DNA from: Lotus japonicus
Lineage: Eukaryota > Streptophyta > Magnoliopsida > Fabales > Fabaceae
Assembly: GCF_012489685.1 (NCBI RefSeq)
Contig: NC_080041.1
Coordinates: 23,003,802 to 23,067,801, forward strand
Length of the DNA stretch: 64,000 nucleotides
Direction of reading: 5' to 3'
In this document: positions 11,001-22,803 of the stretch, piece after piece
Position numbering within the stretch: the first letter of the stretch is position 1
How the letters are laid out: each line of letters starts with the position of its first letter
Translations under genes and position numbers: made by a program
The notes under the pieces: generated by a model
The model's database searches: none
What the model was told of the DNA's origin: nothing
The model's input: the letters and a program-made list of their open reading frames with translations, nothing else

Positions 11001-12121
11001 AATTCAAAATGAACCAAAATTTCCGAATTTCCACGCACCTTCTCCTGAAGACCTGGCAGTGCAGCTGATAGTATAGCCCCCTATTTTGTCAAAATTCAGA
11101 ATCAAAAATCAGATTGAAATCCTTGACCAGTATATGAAATCTTAAATTATTCAAAACATGAAGAATATTTGGGTAGGCATTGAATTAACTAGGGTTTTAG
11201 TACCCTCCCAATATGATTTTATTATTGTATTCCATAAAAAATTACAGTGTAAAAGATTGTTTACTGTCTTAAACTCGGCTATCTTCACTCATTCGGTAGT
11301 TGTTCATCCCAATAAATGATTTTTCCGGGGTTCAAACTAGTGTGCTTACTCTGCAGGGTCTTAACTTATTTACTTCTAGACCGACACAAGTTTCATATTA
11401 ATATACTGATTAAATTTTATTTAACTATAATAAAAGATATTAAAACCCTCTCATTCAAATACTTGCTGCAGAATGCCTACAAAATCATGAATCACATAGA
11501 ATTTGACCATTAAAACATCCAACCTCAAACAAAATGAATTAGGTAGTTCACCTGTGAGAAGCCAAGTAGACCATCAAATGGCCCATGCTTGATCATGTAA
11601 TCCTCAATAAATTGCAGGCACTCATCAAAGTTAGTATACTCTGTAAATTCCTGTTGTGCAATCAGATTATCAGAACATCAACAAAACCAGAACAGACAAA
11701 ACAAAACAGAACAATCATAAACATGTCAAACACGCAACAATAAACAGTTACAAAATGAAAAAATCATGAGTAAGCACATGTTAACACCGAATAAAACGGG
11801 TTTTGATTTACATGCACACCATGTGTTTGATTTTTGGTCCAACTCAACACATTCAATACATTATAGAAAAGTTGAGAACCGAACCTTGTTAAACTGGAAC
11901 CACTCGTAGTAAGGAGGATCGAAAATGCCTTCAACATCAGATTTTCCATTGCAAGGAAAAGGGGCATCGACGAAAACGAGATCGAGTTTTTCTAGAACGG
12001 ATTGAGGCCATTTATGTATCTGTTTGTTGAGTATCTCTGCACTTGTTCGGAACCCATGAAGGCACAGGAACCTTGGCTTCTTCACCACCCTGTTGTTGTT
12101 GTCATCGCCTTCGCTTCCCAT
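8048..12121 (-). CDS. FSH-type serine hydrolase (esterase family), six exons
   Basis: Exons (minus): 12121-11885, 11650-11552, 11080-11039, 10732-10603, 8311-8210, 8106-8048. All introns are GT-AG, phases match, and the product is 222 residues. It is an alpha/beta hydrolase of the FSH1 (DUF341) family, small cytosolic esterase-like enzymes whose plant substrates are not established. Visible are LCLHGFRTS near the N-terminus (oxyanion side), the nucleophile elbow GFSQG with Ser111 (split by intron 2), Asp173 in GETDFL and His198 in GHTIPR, so the triad is complete. The start ATG (MGSEGDD) fits the family; an open extension upstream has no conserved motif. Intron 4 (8312-10602) is swollen to 2.3 kb by a Mutator-like element with a nested hAT. 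The gene looks functional. Confidence 0.9.
8667..9567. mobile_element. hAT-type non-autonomous element nested in the Mutator-like element
   Basis: 901 bp with inverted ends TAGGGGTGTCAAAGCGGG and its complement, flanked by a perfect 8-bp duplication CCCACAGC (8659-8666 and 9568-9575). Subterminal regions are full of GCGGG/CCCGC repeats, typical of hAT subterminal binding arrays. No transposase is encoded. It sits 26 bases inside the outer element and therefore splits that element's terminal repeat. Confidence 0.92.
9660..9975. repeat. CCA/CCT-rich simple-sequence tract
   Basis: Imperfect runs of CCACCA, CCGCCG and TCTCCTCT, partly repeated as longer units that each end in CAACAACAACCTCCAT. 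It makes Val-, Pro- or Thr-rich spurious open frames. Confidence 0.85.
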
Positions 12122-12500
12122 CGATTGATCGAGAAACGAACGTGGAAGATGAATGATCGATGTTTGAGGATTGCGAGGTTGTGGGAGAGAGATTGTGGCG
12201 AATAAGGTTTTGTGGACGCACATGAATGAACACAATTTAAAGGAAGGGAATTGTTTTCAGTCACAATTCTACGTGTGCGTGGGCGTGTGCGTCCAATGGA
12301 AAATGAATAACTAGTTGTTGGCTATTTTGTCAAGGGATTCGTCTAGTCCATTTTGTTGGCTTTGTATGAAGGCATTAAGCAAACCTTTTGGTTGTTTTTA
12401 GAGGTGGCGTTTTTTCCAACACATGTGGACATGCCACTTCCACTTCCCTTAAAATGGGAAAAAAGAAGTATTTAAGTTCCAACTTCAATTTATACTTAAA

Positions 12501-13382
12501 GGCCCGATTTGTTTGTTGTATAGTATAAAGCTTGATAGTATAGAATAAGGTCGGATAAAAGTTTAATATTATACGACGTTTGGTCGGACACTGTATAACT
12601 TATAATATCGTTTAAAATAATATAATATGTTTTGTGAAATATTGAATAATGATAGATAATATAAAAAATGATGGTGTTAGACTGTTAGTGGGTAATGAAA
12701 TTGGGGGTGATGAGTGGTGGTGGCACAGCGGTGGTGGTGGTAACGGTAGTACTGGTGGTGGCGGTGACGAATGGTTGTGGCGGTAGTGGTAGAGGTGGTA
12801 GTAGTGATGCTGAGTGATTTTGCATCGATGGAGGGATGTACTTGTGGTGGTGGTGATGGTGGTAGTGGATGATGTTGGTGGAAAATATTGTGGTGGTGGC
12901 AGTGTTGTAGGGTGACGGTGGAGGTAGTGGCGGCGATAGAGGCGGTGGTGGTGGCAGAGGTGGAGGGTTGTGGTAGTGGAGGTGGAGGGCGATGGTGGTT
13001 GTAGGGGTGACAACGATGGTGGTAGTGGTGATAGCGATGGCGACATTGGCGGTGGTGGTGGAGGCGGTGGAGGGTGGTGTTAGTGGCGGCGGTAGAGGCG
13101 GTGCTGGTGGTAGAGATGGAGGGTGGTGGTGGTGGTGGCGGTGGTAGAGGGTGGTGGTTGTGGCGGTGGATTAAGTGTTTTCATGTAACTTATACATCAC
13201 ACTCTTATCATGCATTATCCATCATCAATAGGGTGAATTAAGTAATCTATCTTTTTTATGTATAAGAGTGGATTGATGTATAAGCTTATATAATACAATG
13301 TTAGCACCAAACAATGGATAAGTCCATAATGTATTGTATAAGCTTATAGTATCATGCCTAATACGGTGTGCCAAACGAGCCC
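12501..13382. mobile_element. TIR element with GTGG-rich core, superfamily unresolved
   Basis: The left end GGCCCGATTTGTTTG and the right end (reverse) GGGCTCGTTTGGC are imperfect inverted repeats. Further inside, AGTATAAAGCTTGATAG is mirrored by CTTATAGTATCATG. Flanks are CTTAAA on the left and CTAAAG on the right, which would suit TAA or a degraded 8-bp duplication. The core (about 12690-13175) is almost pure GTGGTGG-type repeat. No transposase is visible. Confidence 0.6.
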
Positions 13383-14590
13383 TAAAGTGATATAGAACGC
13401 AAAAATAGAGAAATTAAAGATATGATGTGTCACGCGATAGAAAAAGGAAGAGAGAGATAAGAAGAAAATGTTAGTGGAAATGAAACAAAACTCTCTTTCG
13501 TGTCAAAGATATATGGAATAACACCCAAAGGTTTGCTCCACAACGCTTATGGCATGCGAGAATAAATCTCTAAGAGGTTACAACAATGCACATATACATA
13601 AGGAAATGAAGAACAAATATGCACACTCAAGCCAACATAACCAACAGAAAAACATGATGCAAAACCCTGAAGGTCATACAACAACCCTTAATAGCCCCCA
13701 AAACTTGAAAAGCGAATTGACTTCTGAGCGAAAAGAACATACCTCTCAAACAACATCCCCATATATACAAACAACTCAAACATCTTTATTGGAGTTGTAA
13801 ATTGTGCAGCTATCAAGGAAGCCCATTAAGGCTTCAACAATATTAACATGCGTCAATCAAAGCAACTCTAGAAACATGGGGAAGACAAAGAGGCTTTTGA
13901 TGATTCCAAACATGTATCGGTTGACGCTAAGTAAAACAACAGAGGCATCCATTATGGAATGGAAGAGGCGAAGATGGAGGTAAAGGAAATTTGATTGTTG
14001 GAGGAGGCGCTACCGCAATAGCATGAACCGAGAAGAGCATATGAGAGTGGTGTTGGCCATCGACCACAGACGATGATTCTGAGTGGTGGCTAGTGGTTGA
14101 GCCCGCAGACGTTGGTGAAGGGCAGAGGTCAAGATGCGAGGTCCTTGTTGCTGCATGAATTAAAAATCTTAAAAAATAATATTGATTTATTCATGCTTTA
14201 TCATGCTTTACTATCTCTTTCATTTCACTCATTTTCTCTTCATATATCTCTCTTCTATTCATATCACATCATCTACCATATATCTAATTTCTCTATATTT
14301 TCTTCATTAGCTTACTAGGTGTACGTGAGTTTGAAGTGTCAACCAAACATTATTTCTTAAAAAACTGGTTAGTTCTGGACGACGTGTAGATAAACAGTTT
14401 AATTAAACACTTATTTAAAAAGAATTTCTTATATAAAAGCTTATGTCATAAGTGCATAAATTTAATAAGTGATGAATGTTCTTCGACAGGTCGCGATGGA
14501 TGTTGTTTACGAGAAGAAGGGGTCGGAATTGCACAGCCCCGCAACGCATCGATGCAGGCCGTTGAACCTTGCCGCACGTCACAGGCGCAT
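13383..14590. other. Intergenic stretch, nothing recognised
   Basis: AT-rich with short open frames and no motif I can name. It ends where the RNase H relic begins. Confidence 0.4.
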
Positions 14591-15019
14591 GTAGCAATGG
14601 ATGGAAGCTGGAATGCGGAGGATTACCGAATGGGATGCAAAGCTGTTATCCGAGATAACCACATGGAGTCTGGGTAGTCGGTGTGCCTCTCAGTCAGGCA
14701 TGGAATGCATATCTTGTTGAGGTTATGGGCATGGAACTTGAACTGCAACATGCACGAGCAATTTGGCTATCGTGATGTTTCATGTGTCTTCGATTGTGCC
14801 AATTTGGTTGAAGTGATGCAAAGCACCATAGATACATCAACTTATTGGGCAAGGGATGTCATCGATCGAGTTACAATCATGCTCTCTTGGGGTTGGAATG
14901 TTACTATTGATTACGTGCCCATGAAAGAAAATAGCAGCGTGGATTGTTTGGCCCGACAAGCATCTAGGGAGGGTACTCCACGCAACGTTTGGAGACTCCC
15001 GCCGTCATTTGTTATCTAG
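14591..15019 (+). pseudogene. RNase H-like (RVT_3) domain relic
   Basis: One frame reads VAMDGSWNAEDYRMGCKAV, then a TAG at 14675-14677, and continues to the stop at 15019 with VFDCANLVEVMQ, RDVIDRV and VPMKENSSVDCLARQAS. The order (Asp near the start, central DCANLVE, late ENSSVDCLA) matches the RNase H domain found at the end of plant LINE-type polyproteins and in host RNase H-like genes. It is isolated and interrupted by a stop, so it is a relic. A similar relic lies on the other strand near 47.5 kb. Confidence 0.72.
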
Positions 15020-15052
15020 TCCGTCTATTTAGATGCTCTAGTGTAGTTTTTC

Positions 15053-16155
15053 GGTGGCTGTTAGGGTGGAAGTGCACTCTAGGTCTTGCACCATGCAAGA
15101 GGGTAAATCACCTACTATAACAGGTTTTGTTACCTGCTGTAAGAAAATTCAAAATAAAAAATAAAAAGGGAGGTTACAAAAATACCCTGCACTATTCTTC
15201 TCCCTGCTCTCTACCTCTCTTCCCCACCGATGACATTTGTACCCACTTGACCACCATGGCTCTGGAGCCCAGGTCCAGCCTCCTCCTTACCAGAGCCCTT
15301 CTGCCGTCACACTCCAACCCTTCCCTTCCCCCTTCGTTCAGTAGAGGAACTCTTCCATGGTGGGAAGATTAAGCCTTTGGTGAAATATGTTAAAACCTAG
15401 ATTTCCTTCATTCAGATCTGAGATCGACACTCAACGCCACCATCGGAGCCACCGAGATGCCGATCACCACCACCACCATCATCGATCTGATATATCCTGT
15501 ATTTTTTGGTCATGCATGGTGCCAGCCACCGTGAACAGATCTACCCTCCATTTATCTCGCCGGAGCAGCCATCAACCGAGCTCTGTCGATGGCGCCCGTA
15601 ACCACCACGCGACGCCGTTATTTCCTCTTCCTCGCCGCCCAGGTCCAACCCCATTGTCCAAACCACCAACGACGGTGGCGGACCTCTGGTGTGGGTTAAA
15701 TGGTGGTTTGGAATCTGTGTTCGGGTCTTGTTTTATTTGATCTGATTTTTTTATTTTGATGATGAATGATATTGAAATCAAGATGTTGTTGGGTTGCTTG
15801 TTGTTGTTGCTATTGATTTGAAGGTGTGGGCTTAAGTTTAAATGAACATAATCTGGTAGCCGGAGGCGGTGGTGGTCGGAGGCGAAGGTGGTGGTTAGAG
15901 GTGGTGGTTAAAGGTGGTGGCCGTGTGAGGTCTTGGCCGGAGGCTGGAGATTGCTGATGAAGATGGTTGAGAGAGAAAGACAATAATGAGCTTTATTGTA
16001 AAAGACAAATTAAAATTATAATAAATTTTGAATATAAAATTACAGGTATAACATGTTATAGATACAGTATCAAAATGGAATATTCCATTTTTATGGCTCT
16101 AAATGTGTCTTGCACCGGTGCAAGACCCACAACCTATTGCACCTTAGACAACACC
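15053..16155. mobile_element. Second Mutator-like non-autonomous element
   Basis: Bounded by a perfect 9-bp duplication TAGTTTTTC (15044-15052 and 16156-16164). Ends are imperfect inverted repeats of about 40 bp, outermost GGTG and best conserved at GGTCTTGCACC, which is present in inverse orientation at both ends. The interior (1.1 kb) holds a His-rich open frame and GGTGGTGG-type repeats but no recognisable transposase or captured gene. It ends about 340 bases before the start codon of the SNARE gene. Confidence 0.78.
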
Positions 16156-16495
16156 TAGTTTTTCATGCTTGTTAGTTTTTCTCTTTGTAGTAAAAAATAA
16201 GTTAAAGAAATATATTAAATATATATGACATGTTTGCAATCACGAGTGAGTCACATTCCAGTATTCCCCCAATTTCCCATCTTCCCCTTTGTTTCCTACT
16301 TCCTTCAATTTTCTTGGTGAGTAAGATTTCCTCTCTCATTGATTATCATCCCACGACAATTAAACGCTGTCAGACACACCGCGTTTATTACGTAGTATTC
16401 AATTCTTCTACAAAATCAAAAACCAGATCACCTGTGACGGACAATCCAACTTGATTCGAGAGGATTAGGTTTCTCCCGATTTCCCTTCTTCCTCA

Positions 16496-16563
16496 ATGGC
16501 CGCCAATTCCCAAAGACCGGGATCTTTCTACGGCGGCGCCGCCCCTTACCGATCAAGGTAACC

Positions 16564-16603
<40 letters not shown>

Positions 16604-18419
16604 CTTCATACCTTTGAATTCATTGTGCTTATATGCAATTGCTGCATGTGTTGAATTGCAGCGATGGGCTTAGTACCCGACCCGGTGCTGCCTCCGAGGA
16701 GATCCAATTGCGTATTGATCCCATGGACTTGGACGATGAGCTCACCGGTCTTCATAGTCAAGTTAGAAGGCTCAAAAATGTATGTTTCGCCATTTTTCAA
16801 GGGTTTTTCTTCCCTCTTTATTTTTCATTCACTTTTGTAATTGTTACTTCATTTGTTTCTGTGTGGTATATTTATTCAATTTAGAAGATGTTGTTATATT
16901 TTATTGTGTGAAATTTGACTTGAACTTGGACTGAATCATGTTTGTGAGTTCTATTCACAAAGGTGAACAAGATTCAAGGTTTCTGCAGGACACTTGGATG
17001 AACATGTACATAGATTTAATCAAACTATGTGTTACAGCTAGTAGTTTTGACTCTTGTTTTAGGATTCTTTATTTTCTATGAGCTTCTAGGCAATACCCAT
17101 TTTTCAAATTTTATGGTTGTTCTTCTGAGGGATTACTATCATTTGATTGCCTTTGATGATGCATGATACACCTGATTCATGCCTTGTTCTTCTCTAAAGA
17201 ATGGGAATTTAACATTTTGAAGTTGTTCTCTTTCTTCTGAATTTGATGATAATAGTTAAGGTTTGCGCAAACAACAGGTGGGTAGAGATTACACTTTAAA
17301 AATGAGAACTCTGGAAGCTCAGATGGAGGAATAACTACATTTTGTAGGCTTACTCTTGGAGAAAAATTATGTGCATGTTTTTGGCCCTGAAAATAATTGT
17401 CAATCAAGGGGACTATATGCTTGTTGTGTGTATGCTTCCTTGCATTTTTGTATGTATAACTCAGAAAGCCTTTGTATAAAATTAAGTTCTATTTCCAACA
17501 ATTTATAACCATTAGTTAGAAATAGATGGAAACGAAGAAAAACTATAGACTAAACCTTTGAGAGGTTTAGAGATGAATGATTTATATTTGAGTTTTCATA
17601 ACATGAAACTAAGGCATCCATGTAGGCTATGCTATCTAGTGGGAAAAGATTTGATTGTTGTTGTTGTTTCAAGTTCCAACTACATGTTATAGAGTCTTTA
17701 CTCTTCAGCCTTAGCTTGACTTGTTGAATTGTATGGTGCGAAATCTTTTGATTGTGTTTCAAAACTTATCTTACTCTCCCTTTTCTCTTTTATGCTTTTA
17801 TACCACTTCTGAATCTGATATTTGTGGCGCAGGTTGCTCAAGAGATAGGTACTGAAGTGAAGTATCAGAAAGATTTTCTGGAACAGCTGGTATGTAACTT
17901 CTTGGTTAATCTCTCTTTCACTTTGTTTTTCTTTTCCAACTGTTTATCAAACAAGTTTTCTGCGCATTAAGAAATAACTCCACTCTTCTTAGTGTTACCA
18001 GTATGATCAATGATTTACTCCTTAAATTTTGATTCTTAAGATTTTGAAAGCTGAATGCTAACTGTGGCAGGAAACATTTATGAAGGAGCAAAATAGGGTC
18101 AACTTGTTATTTTTCTTTTTGATTTAAAAGAAAAATAGAGGAAAATCTTTCAGCTGGTTTTTGTTGCATGTTGATTCCTAGTAATTAGTCAGATTAGCTC
18201 TTTAGCTGAAATCTACGTGCTGTCATGTTAACACTTGTTTTATCTATTTCAATACAGCAAATGACAATGATAAAAGCTCAAGCTGGAGTGAAGAATAATT
18301 TAAGAAGATTGAACAAGAGCATCATCCAAAGTGGTTCAAACCATATTGTTCATGTCATTCTTTTTGCGTTAGTTTGTTTCTTCATAGTGTACCTTTGGTC
18401 AAAGATGTCCAGAAAATGA
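16496..18419 (+). CDS. Bet1/SFT1-like SNARE protein, four exons
   Basis: Exons 16496-16557, 16662-16779, 17833-17889 and 18258-18419, all GT-AG with matching phases, give 132 residues. The N-terminus has the SFYGGAAPYRS motif typical of plant Bet1-like proteins (as At4g14600). A SNARE coiled coil follows (about 40-105, including LTGLHSQVRRLKN, VAQEIGTEVKYQKDFLEQL and AQAGVKNNLRRLN), then a single C-terminal membrane anchor (about 109-126) and a short basic tail. Such Qc-SNAREs act in membrane fusion at the ER-Golgi/Golgi. Length and architecture are those of the family. The start is the first ATG after a T/C-rich leader and keeps the conserved N-terminus. Confidence 0.95.
16565..16598 (+). 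repeat. (TC)n microsatellite in intron 1 of the SNARE gene
   Basis: About 17 CT dinucleotides directly after the intron 1 donor, followed by GTGTGTC. Confidence 0.95.
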
Positions 18420-19908
18420 GGCCTTGCGAGTTTACTACCCAACTTCTTGGTTGAAAGTCTTATGGGCTCTTCGATGACTCATGTAATATGATAGCAAACT
18501 TTTGTAAAGAGAAAGCTCTAAATTCCTTTGGAGCTCATTATAAAAAATCTATGACTTTTCAGTTATGTTCACTGGATTGGATGTATGGCATAGTTAAGAA
18601 TGCATAATTTGCTAGCTTAATGGTTTGACAGGGTTCTTTTTGTCTAAATTTCACGTTTATAAATGAAGTATGCACTTTGGATACAACGGGTTGAAAGTTT
18701 AGTTCTTCATTGTGTCATGAATAAAATTGTGTCATTGTGTCATGTCATTTAAAAACCACCTTGTAAGGTTATAACTCATAACTTTTATGTTCATATCTAT
18801 TTTTAATTGATATGCCATAGTTATATAGGTGAGACAGGGAAATAGATATCAAACGGGACAAAAGATTTTAATCTGCATGCAACAACCAAAACCAAGAACT
18901 ACCCTCAATTCATGAGGTGGCCCTATATCAGGACCAATAGATTTTCTCTTTTACTTATGACCTACTCTGGTATGGCTTCTTTTTAATTCCTAAGGATTTA
19001 AATTTATAATATTGGAGCAGATTTTCATTTTCTATTCGGTTAGAAAACAGGTAGCCGTCAAGTCCATATTCAAAGCTTCCACAAGAGAATCAAAACATAA
19101 GTTTGCTCCCCACTGCTACATACATTGACCAGGGTCAACTAGGGACCCTGTCTACAATACGAAAACTAATATAACAGCATGTTTGGGAATGAGTTAGTAA
19201 AGAATGCTTGATCGAAAAACATGTGCATAGGCTAATACGCATAGTTTATCCACTTAGTCACTTAGTGTGTCTTAAATTTCTGTTGAACAGCGTAGACTCA
19301 TATTGAACTCAACATGTTAAAATTTTGCACTTCAAATCCACTTCAAATTCACCATTGATACTGACTACTGAGATTGTAAAATCACGTTTGTCTTTGCACC
19401 AACGTGAAACCAAACATAAAATTAGAATCGATTCTAATTGTTCTTGAAGCTTATCCCATGCTGACTTCTGCAGTCATGGTTTCTTACATATTAAAAAATT
19501 CCATAGAACATACTTTCAAAAGTTCTCACACAATAAGTGAAATTATAACACTGTTTCAAAAAAAAAAGAAATTATAACACATTTTATTTATATAAACTCC
19601 TGCTCCAGCAAGTGCAAACACATACAGTTACAAACTAACATCATATGTACATATGTTCTGTACAAACGATCTGAGCTATGTCAGATAACTTATTATTGGG
19701 TTATATGCACAAAGAAGGGGGGAAAATACTGCAATAATATCTCACACTAAGGAAACTATAGAAAGTGGCACCTAGGTCAACCTAATGTGAGATGTTAGCA
19801 TGTGGTCCACTTTTGCAACCTGTAGAATCTGCTGGGGCAAGTATATTATAAAACCACCAGCTAAAGCAGTTGAGATAATGGTATAGGCAGTGTCAACCTG
19901 TCAGCATG
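18420..19908. other. Intergenic stretch; possible small MITE around 19180-19420
   Basis: The first part is probably the 3' UTR of the SNARE gene. Around 19180 GCATGTTTGGGAATG is loosely mirrored by CCAAACATAAAA near 19415, as in MITEs with TGTTTGG ends, but no target duplication is evident. Otherwise AT-rich with nothing recognised. Confidence 0.35.
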
Positions 19909-20459
19909 TCAAAATGCTTTACAGAGGTTAGCCTTCATGTTAGATGAACCTTGCTGATCAATTGGACCAGTGGGTCCCCACAACTTGTTCCTCTTAGGTT
20001 CAGATATCCTCACATGTGAAATTGCAGTTGCAAGTTCATCAATCCACACACAATCATCATGGTATTCTGAATTGCAACTTCCAGATGATGAAAAAGGGCT
20101 TGAAACATCATTAAGGGAGCCATCATGCATGGTACTTCCTCCTAACCTAGGTTCAGCTACAACCTTTTGGCTAGCAGCTTCACTTTGGTGCTTCAGTTTT
20201 GATCCAACTGGCGGAATCTTCAATGAACACACTGTGTTAAACAATATCCATGGATGCCCTGAAAAAGAACCAACAAGTGTTAATGCACACAACACAACTC
20301 CCATAACACAACAATCTAACAGTTAAATTTTCCTGTTTAAAGACATTATGGGAAAAATTAGATATTCAACCACATAGAAGAGGAACATATATTAAAAAGT
20401 GACAAAATTGAGTGAGTTGCAAACATACGTTTCAACTTTCAAGAAAACTTGGAAATATA

Positions 20460-20566
20460 GTGCATGTTTGGAAAATCTTATATGGGTACAAGGCTAGAAG
20501 CTTGTATAAGTAGCTTCTGAGTTTCAAAATATATTTTGATCAAATAGAAGCCAATCCAAACATGTC
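20460..20566. mobile_element. Small MITE in the kinase intron (copy 1)
   Basis: Begins GTGCATGTTTGGAAAATCTT and ends AGAAGCCAATCCAAACATGT. The ends share CATGTTTGGA in inverted orientation. A related copy is at 21393-21522. Confidence 0.55.
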
Positions 20567-21392
20567 AATAATCTATTTTAATTACTTCAAGACTAAAAGA
20601 ACAAAAATGAGACTGATTACAACAAATCTATGGTGTGTTTATCATTTAGGACTGAAGATAAAGCAGGCAACCTTCAAAACATTCATCATCTATGATAAAC
20701 TTACTAAGTACTTCATCAGCTGTTATCCTTGCTGAAACATCCCTTGTCAGCATTCTCCCAACAAGATCTCGTGCAGGTTTAGATATTGACTCCCACATGC
20801 CAGTTTGAAAATCTAGTTTGACATTCTTAATAGCTTCAAATACAGCCTCAAGTGAATCTCCTTTAAATGGAAGACTACCAGCCAACAGAGCATACAGGAG
20901 CACTCCAGCACTCCATATATCCACCTTCTCAGAATACCTACCCAACAATACTTCTGGCGCAACATATGCAGGACTTCCAGCCAAACTCGTCAAGTTCTGA
21001 CCTGCATACAAATTTCTAAACAATGAGGCAATGCACTAACAACATAAGGGACTCAAAACATAATCAGAAAAAAAGTATTATGTCAAATGCATTATTGGTG
21101 TTTTCAAATGCTTAAACATTAAAGCAAAATGACCTTATAGTAGAAATGGTTTGTTTCAAACTATTATAAGCATTACCATCTGAACTCTTCAAATTTTACT
21201 CCCATGGCCAGGGTAATACTAGTAAACTATGATTAAAGCAAAGAGTTGATGTATATCAGTGTGTGTTAAGGGTTTGGTTCAAGAAAAGGTTGCAGCATAT
21301 AACCCCAAAAAGGCAAAAAGCCACAACAAACCAAACAATCTTCGCAACCGTAATTTAGACCTCTAGAGCTCTCAAAATTCGGGTTAGGCCTA

Positions 21393-21522
21393 AGTGCATG
21401 CTTGGAAAATCTTCTACAATTTGTTTCTAATTAAAGGCATAATCAATTATGGAAAAAGCTTCTGAGTAGCTTTTGGGTCTCAGAAGAGATTCTCAGGAAA
21501 AAGAAGCTGATCCAAATTTTTA
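21393..21522. mobile_element. Small MITE in the kinase intron (copy 2)
   Basis: Begins GTGCATGCTTGGAAAATCTT and ends AGAAGCTGATCCAAATTTT, closely matching copy 1 at both ends; GAAAAAGCTTCTGAGTAGCTT in the middle also has a counterpart there. Confidence 0.52.
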
Positions 21523-21698
21523 AGAAGAACCATTATAGGTAAGGGAGCAAGTATTCTACTAATCCAAGATGTACAGTAGACACATGTATAGTAATAAAAA
21601 CACAAATATTTTCACATATTACCCTCAGAAATTCTCACAGCCAAGCCAAAATCAGCAAGCTTGAGTTCCCCAGAGTTAGTAAGCAAAATATTCTCAGG

Positions 21699-22803
21699 TA
21701 ATTTAATAGATGATTATTATATTTGTTTAGGTAAATTTAACATTTTCGCATTTCATTTTATTATTTAATTAATTTCATCTCATAAAATTTGTTTTTTAAT
21801 GAAAGATGGTTTAGTTGTAGAGATGAACGATAATGGTTGAGATGCGCGCAAAATGACCATGATTAACGGATGAATAAAGCCTAAAAAAACACAACCTACA
21901 AATCTCATGTCTCTAAGAATGAAACGTTGCATCATTACGATAAAATAACATGAAGATTATAACTTTTACATGCTTCTTTATTATTGAATTATCTCATTTT
22001 TAGTACCATACCTTGATTTGAGTTAAGGTACCATAGCAAACACCTTAATTAAATTGAAATATTAGGTGATGTTTTTTTAGGAAGTTAGGGTTTATTCTTA
22101 TCTCTTAAGTGTGGGTAATTGAATTGGTTAATTGAGCCCTGTAACAAATGGCTAAGGTTGGATCGTGGATGCCATATAAGTCACGTATTGGGCCAACAAG
22201 TCGGAGCAGAACATTAAGTAAAAATCATTCTAGCAATTTGTATATTCTAAGTAATTTAGTTAATATAATTCAGTCTTCCTATCACAATTTTTTAATTAAA
22301 AAATTTTATATAAGACTTTTTTATTTTATTTACAATTGAAAATTAAGATATTAGACAAAATAATAATAATAATAAAAGAATGTGCAAACTTCCAAATGCT
22401 TATAGGGGACTCGTTCCGTGAAGTTTGACAAGTTTAAGCATTCACCACACTATTATGATCACAGGAAATATGCGGGAACCTAACACTCTAATCCATATTC
22501 ACCATCTCCTTTTATCATGAGTATATCGTTCATCAACCAATGGTTATTAATATCATTATTAGTACCCGTGAAGTTCATAGTATTTGAGTAATCGGAAGCA
22601 CAAGCCCATTTCTTGTGTCGTAACTCTCAAGCAAGAAGTAGACCTTGTTATATGACAAACAGCTCCGTATGGAAAGAATCATCTGCACTATAACAACTTA
22701 AGAAACCAAACAACCAATGTCCACTAAGATCGTGAATGATGTCAATAAAAAGTGTTTGGTTCAAAGCTTGTGACTTTTTCTACATACTTTCATGAATATT
22801 GTA
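21699..22803. other. AT-rich stretch between kinase break and mariner element
   Basis: No gene recognised. It contains the left flank of the mariner-like element (target TA at 22802-22803) and no kinase exons that I can find on the minus strand. Confidence 0.4.

Larger units (their letters stand above)
19909..21698 (-). pseudogene. PEPKR2-like Ser/Thr protein kinase, 3' half only
   Basis: Three exons (minus): 21698-21623 with PENILLTNSGELKLADFGLAV (the DFG region), 21001-20705 with GSPAYVAPEVL (APE) and DIWSAGVLLYALL, and 20258-19909 with RHPWILF and the C-terminal VRISEPKRNKLWGPTGP. Splice sites are GT-AG with matching phases. The kinase C-lobe and tail resemble the PEP carboxylase kinase-related kinase PEPKR2. 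Homology stops abruptly at the Pro-Glu of the HRDxKPEN loop. The N-lobe, the ATP-binding lysine and the HRD motif are not found in the next kilobase, and beyond it lie nested transposons. Probably a truncated gene; a very long intron with an acceptor at CTGAG is the alternative. Confidence 0.8.

Noticed and set aside
12612..13046. 144-codon Ser/Pro/His/Thr-rich frame on the minus strand
   Set aside because: It is the reverse reading of a GTGG simple repeat inside a TIR element; no domain, no codon structure.
13549..13800. 83-codon frame with ATG on the plus strand
   Set aside because: Low-complexity Asn/Thr/Ser/Gln composition, no splice partners, no recognisable motif.
15387..15740. 117-codon His/Arg-rich frame on the plus strand
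   Set aside because: No recognisable domain; lies within a Mutator-like element and partly arises from CACCAC repeats. Possible gene capture is kept only as a test in the findings.
19970..20326. 118-codon frame on the plus strand
   Set aside because: It is the opposite-strand shadow of the kinase C-terminal exon, which has matching splice sites and family motifs.
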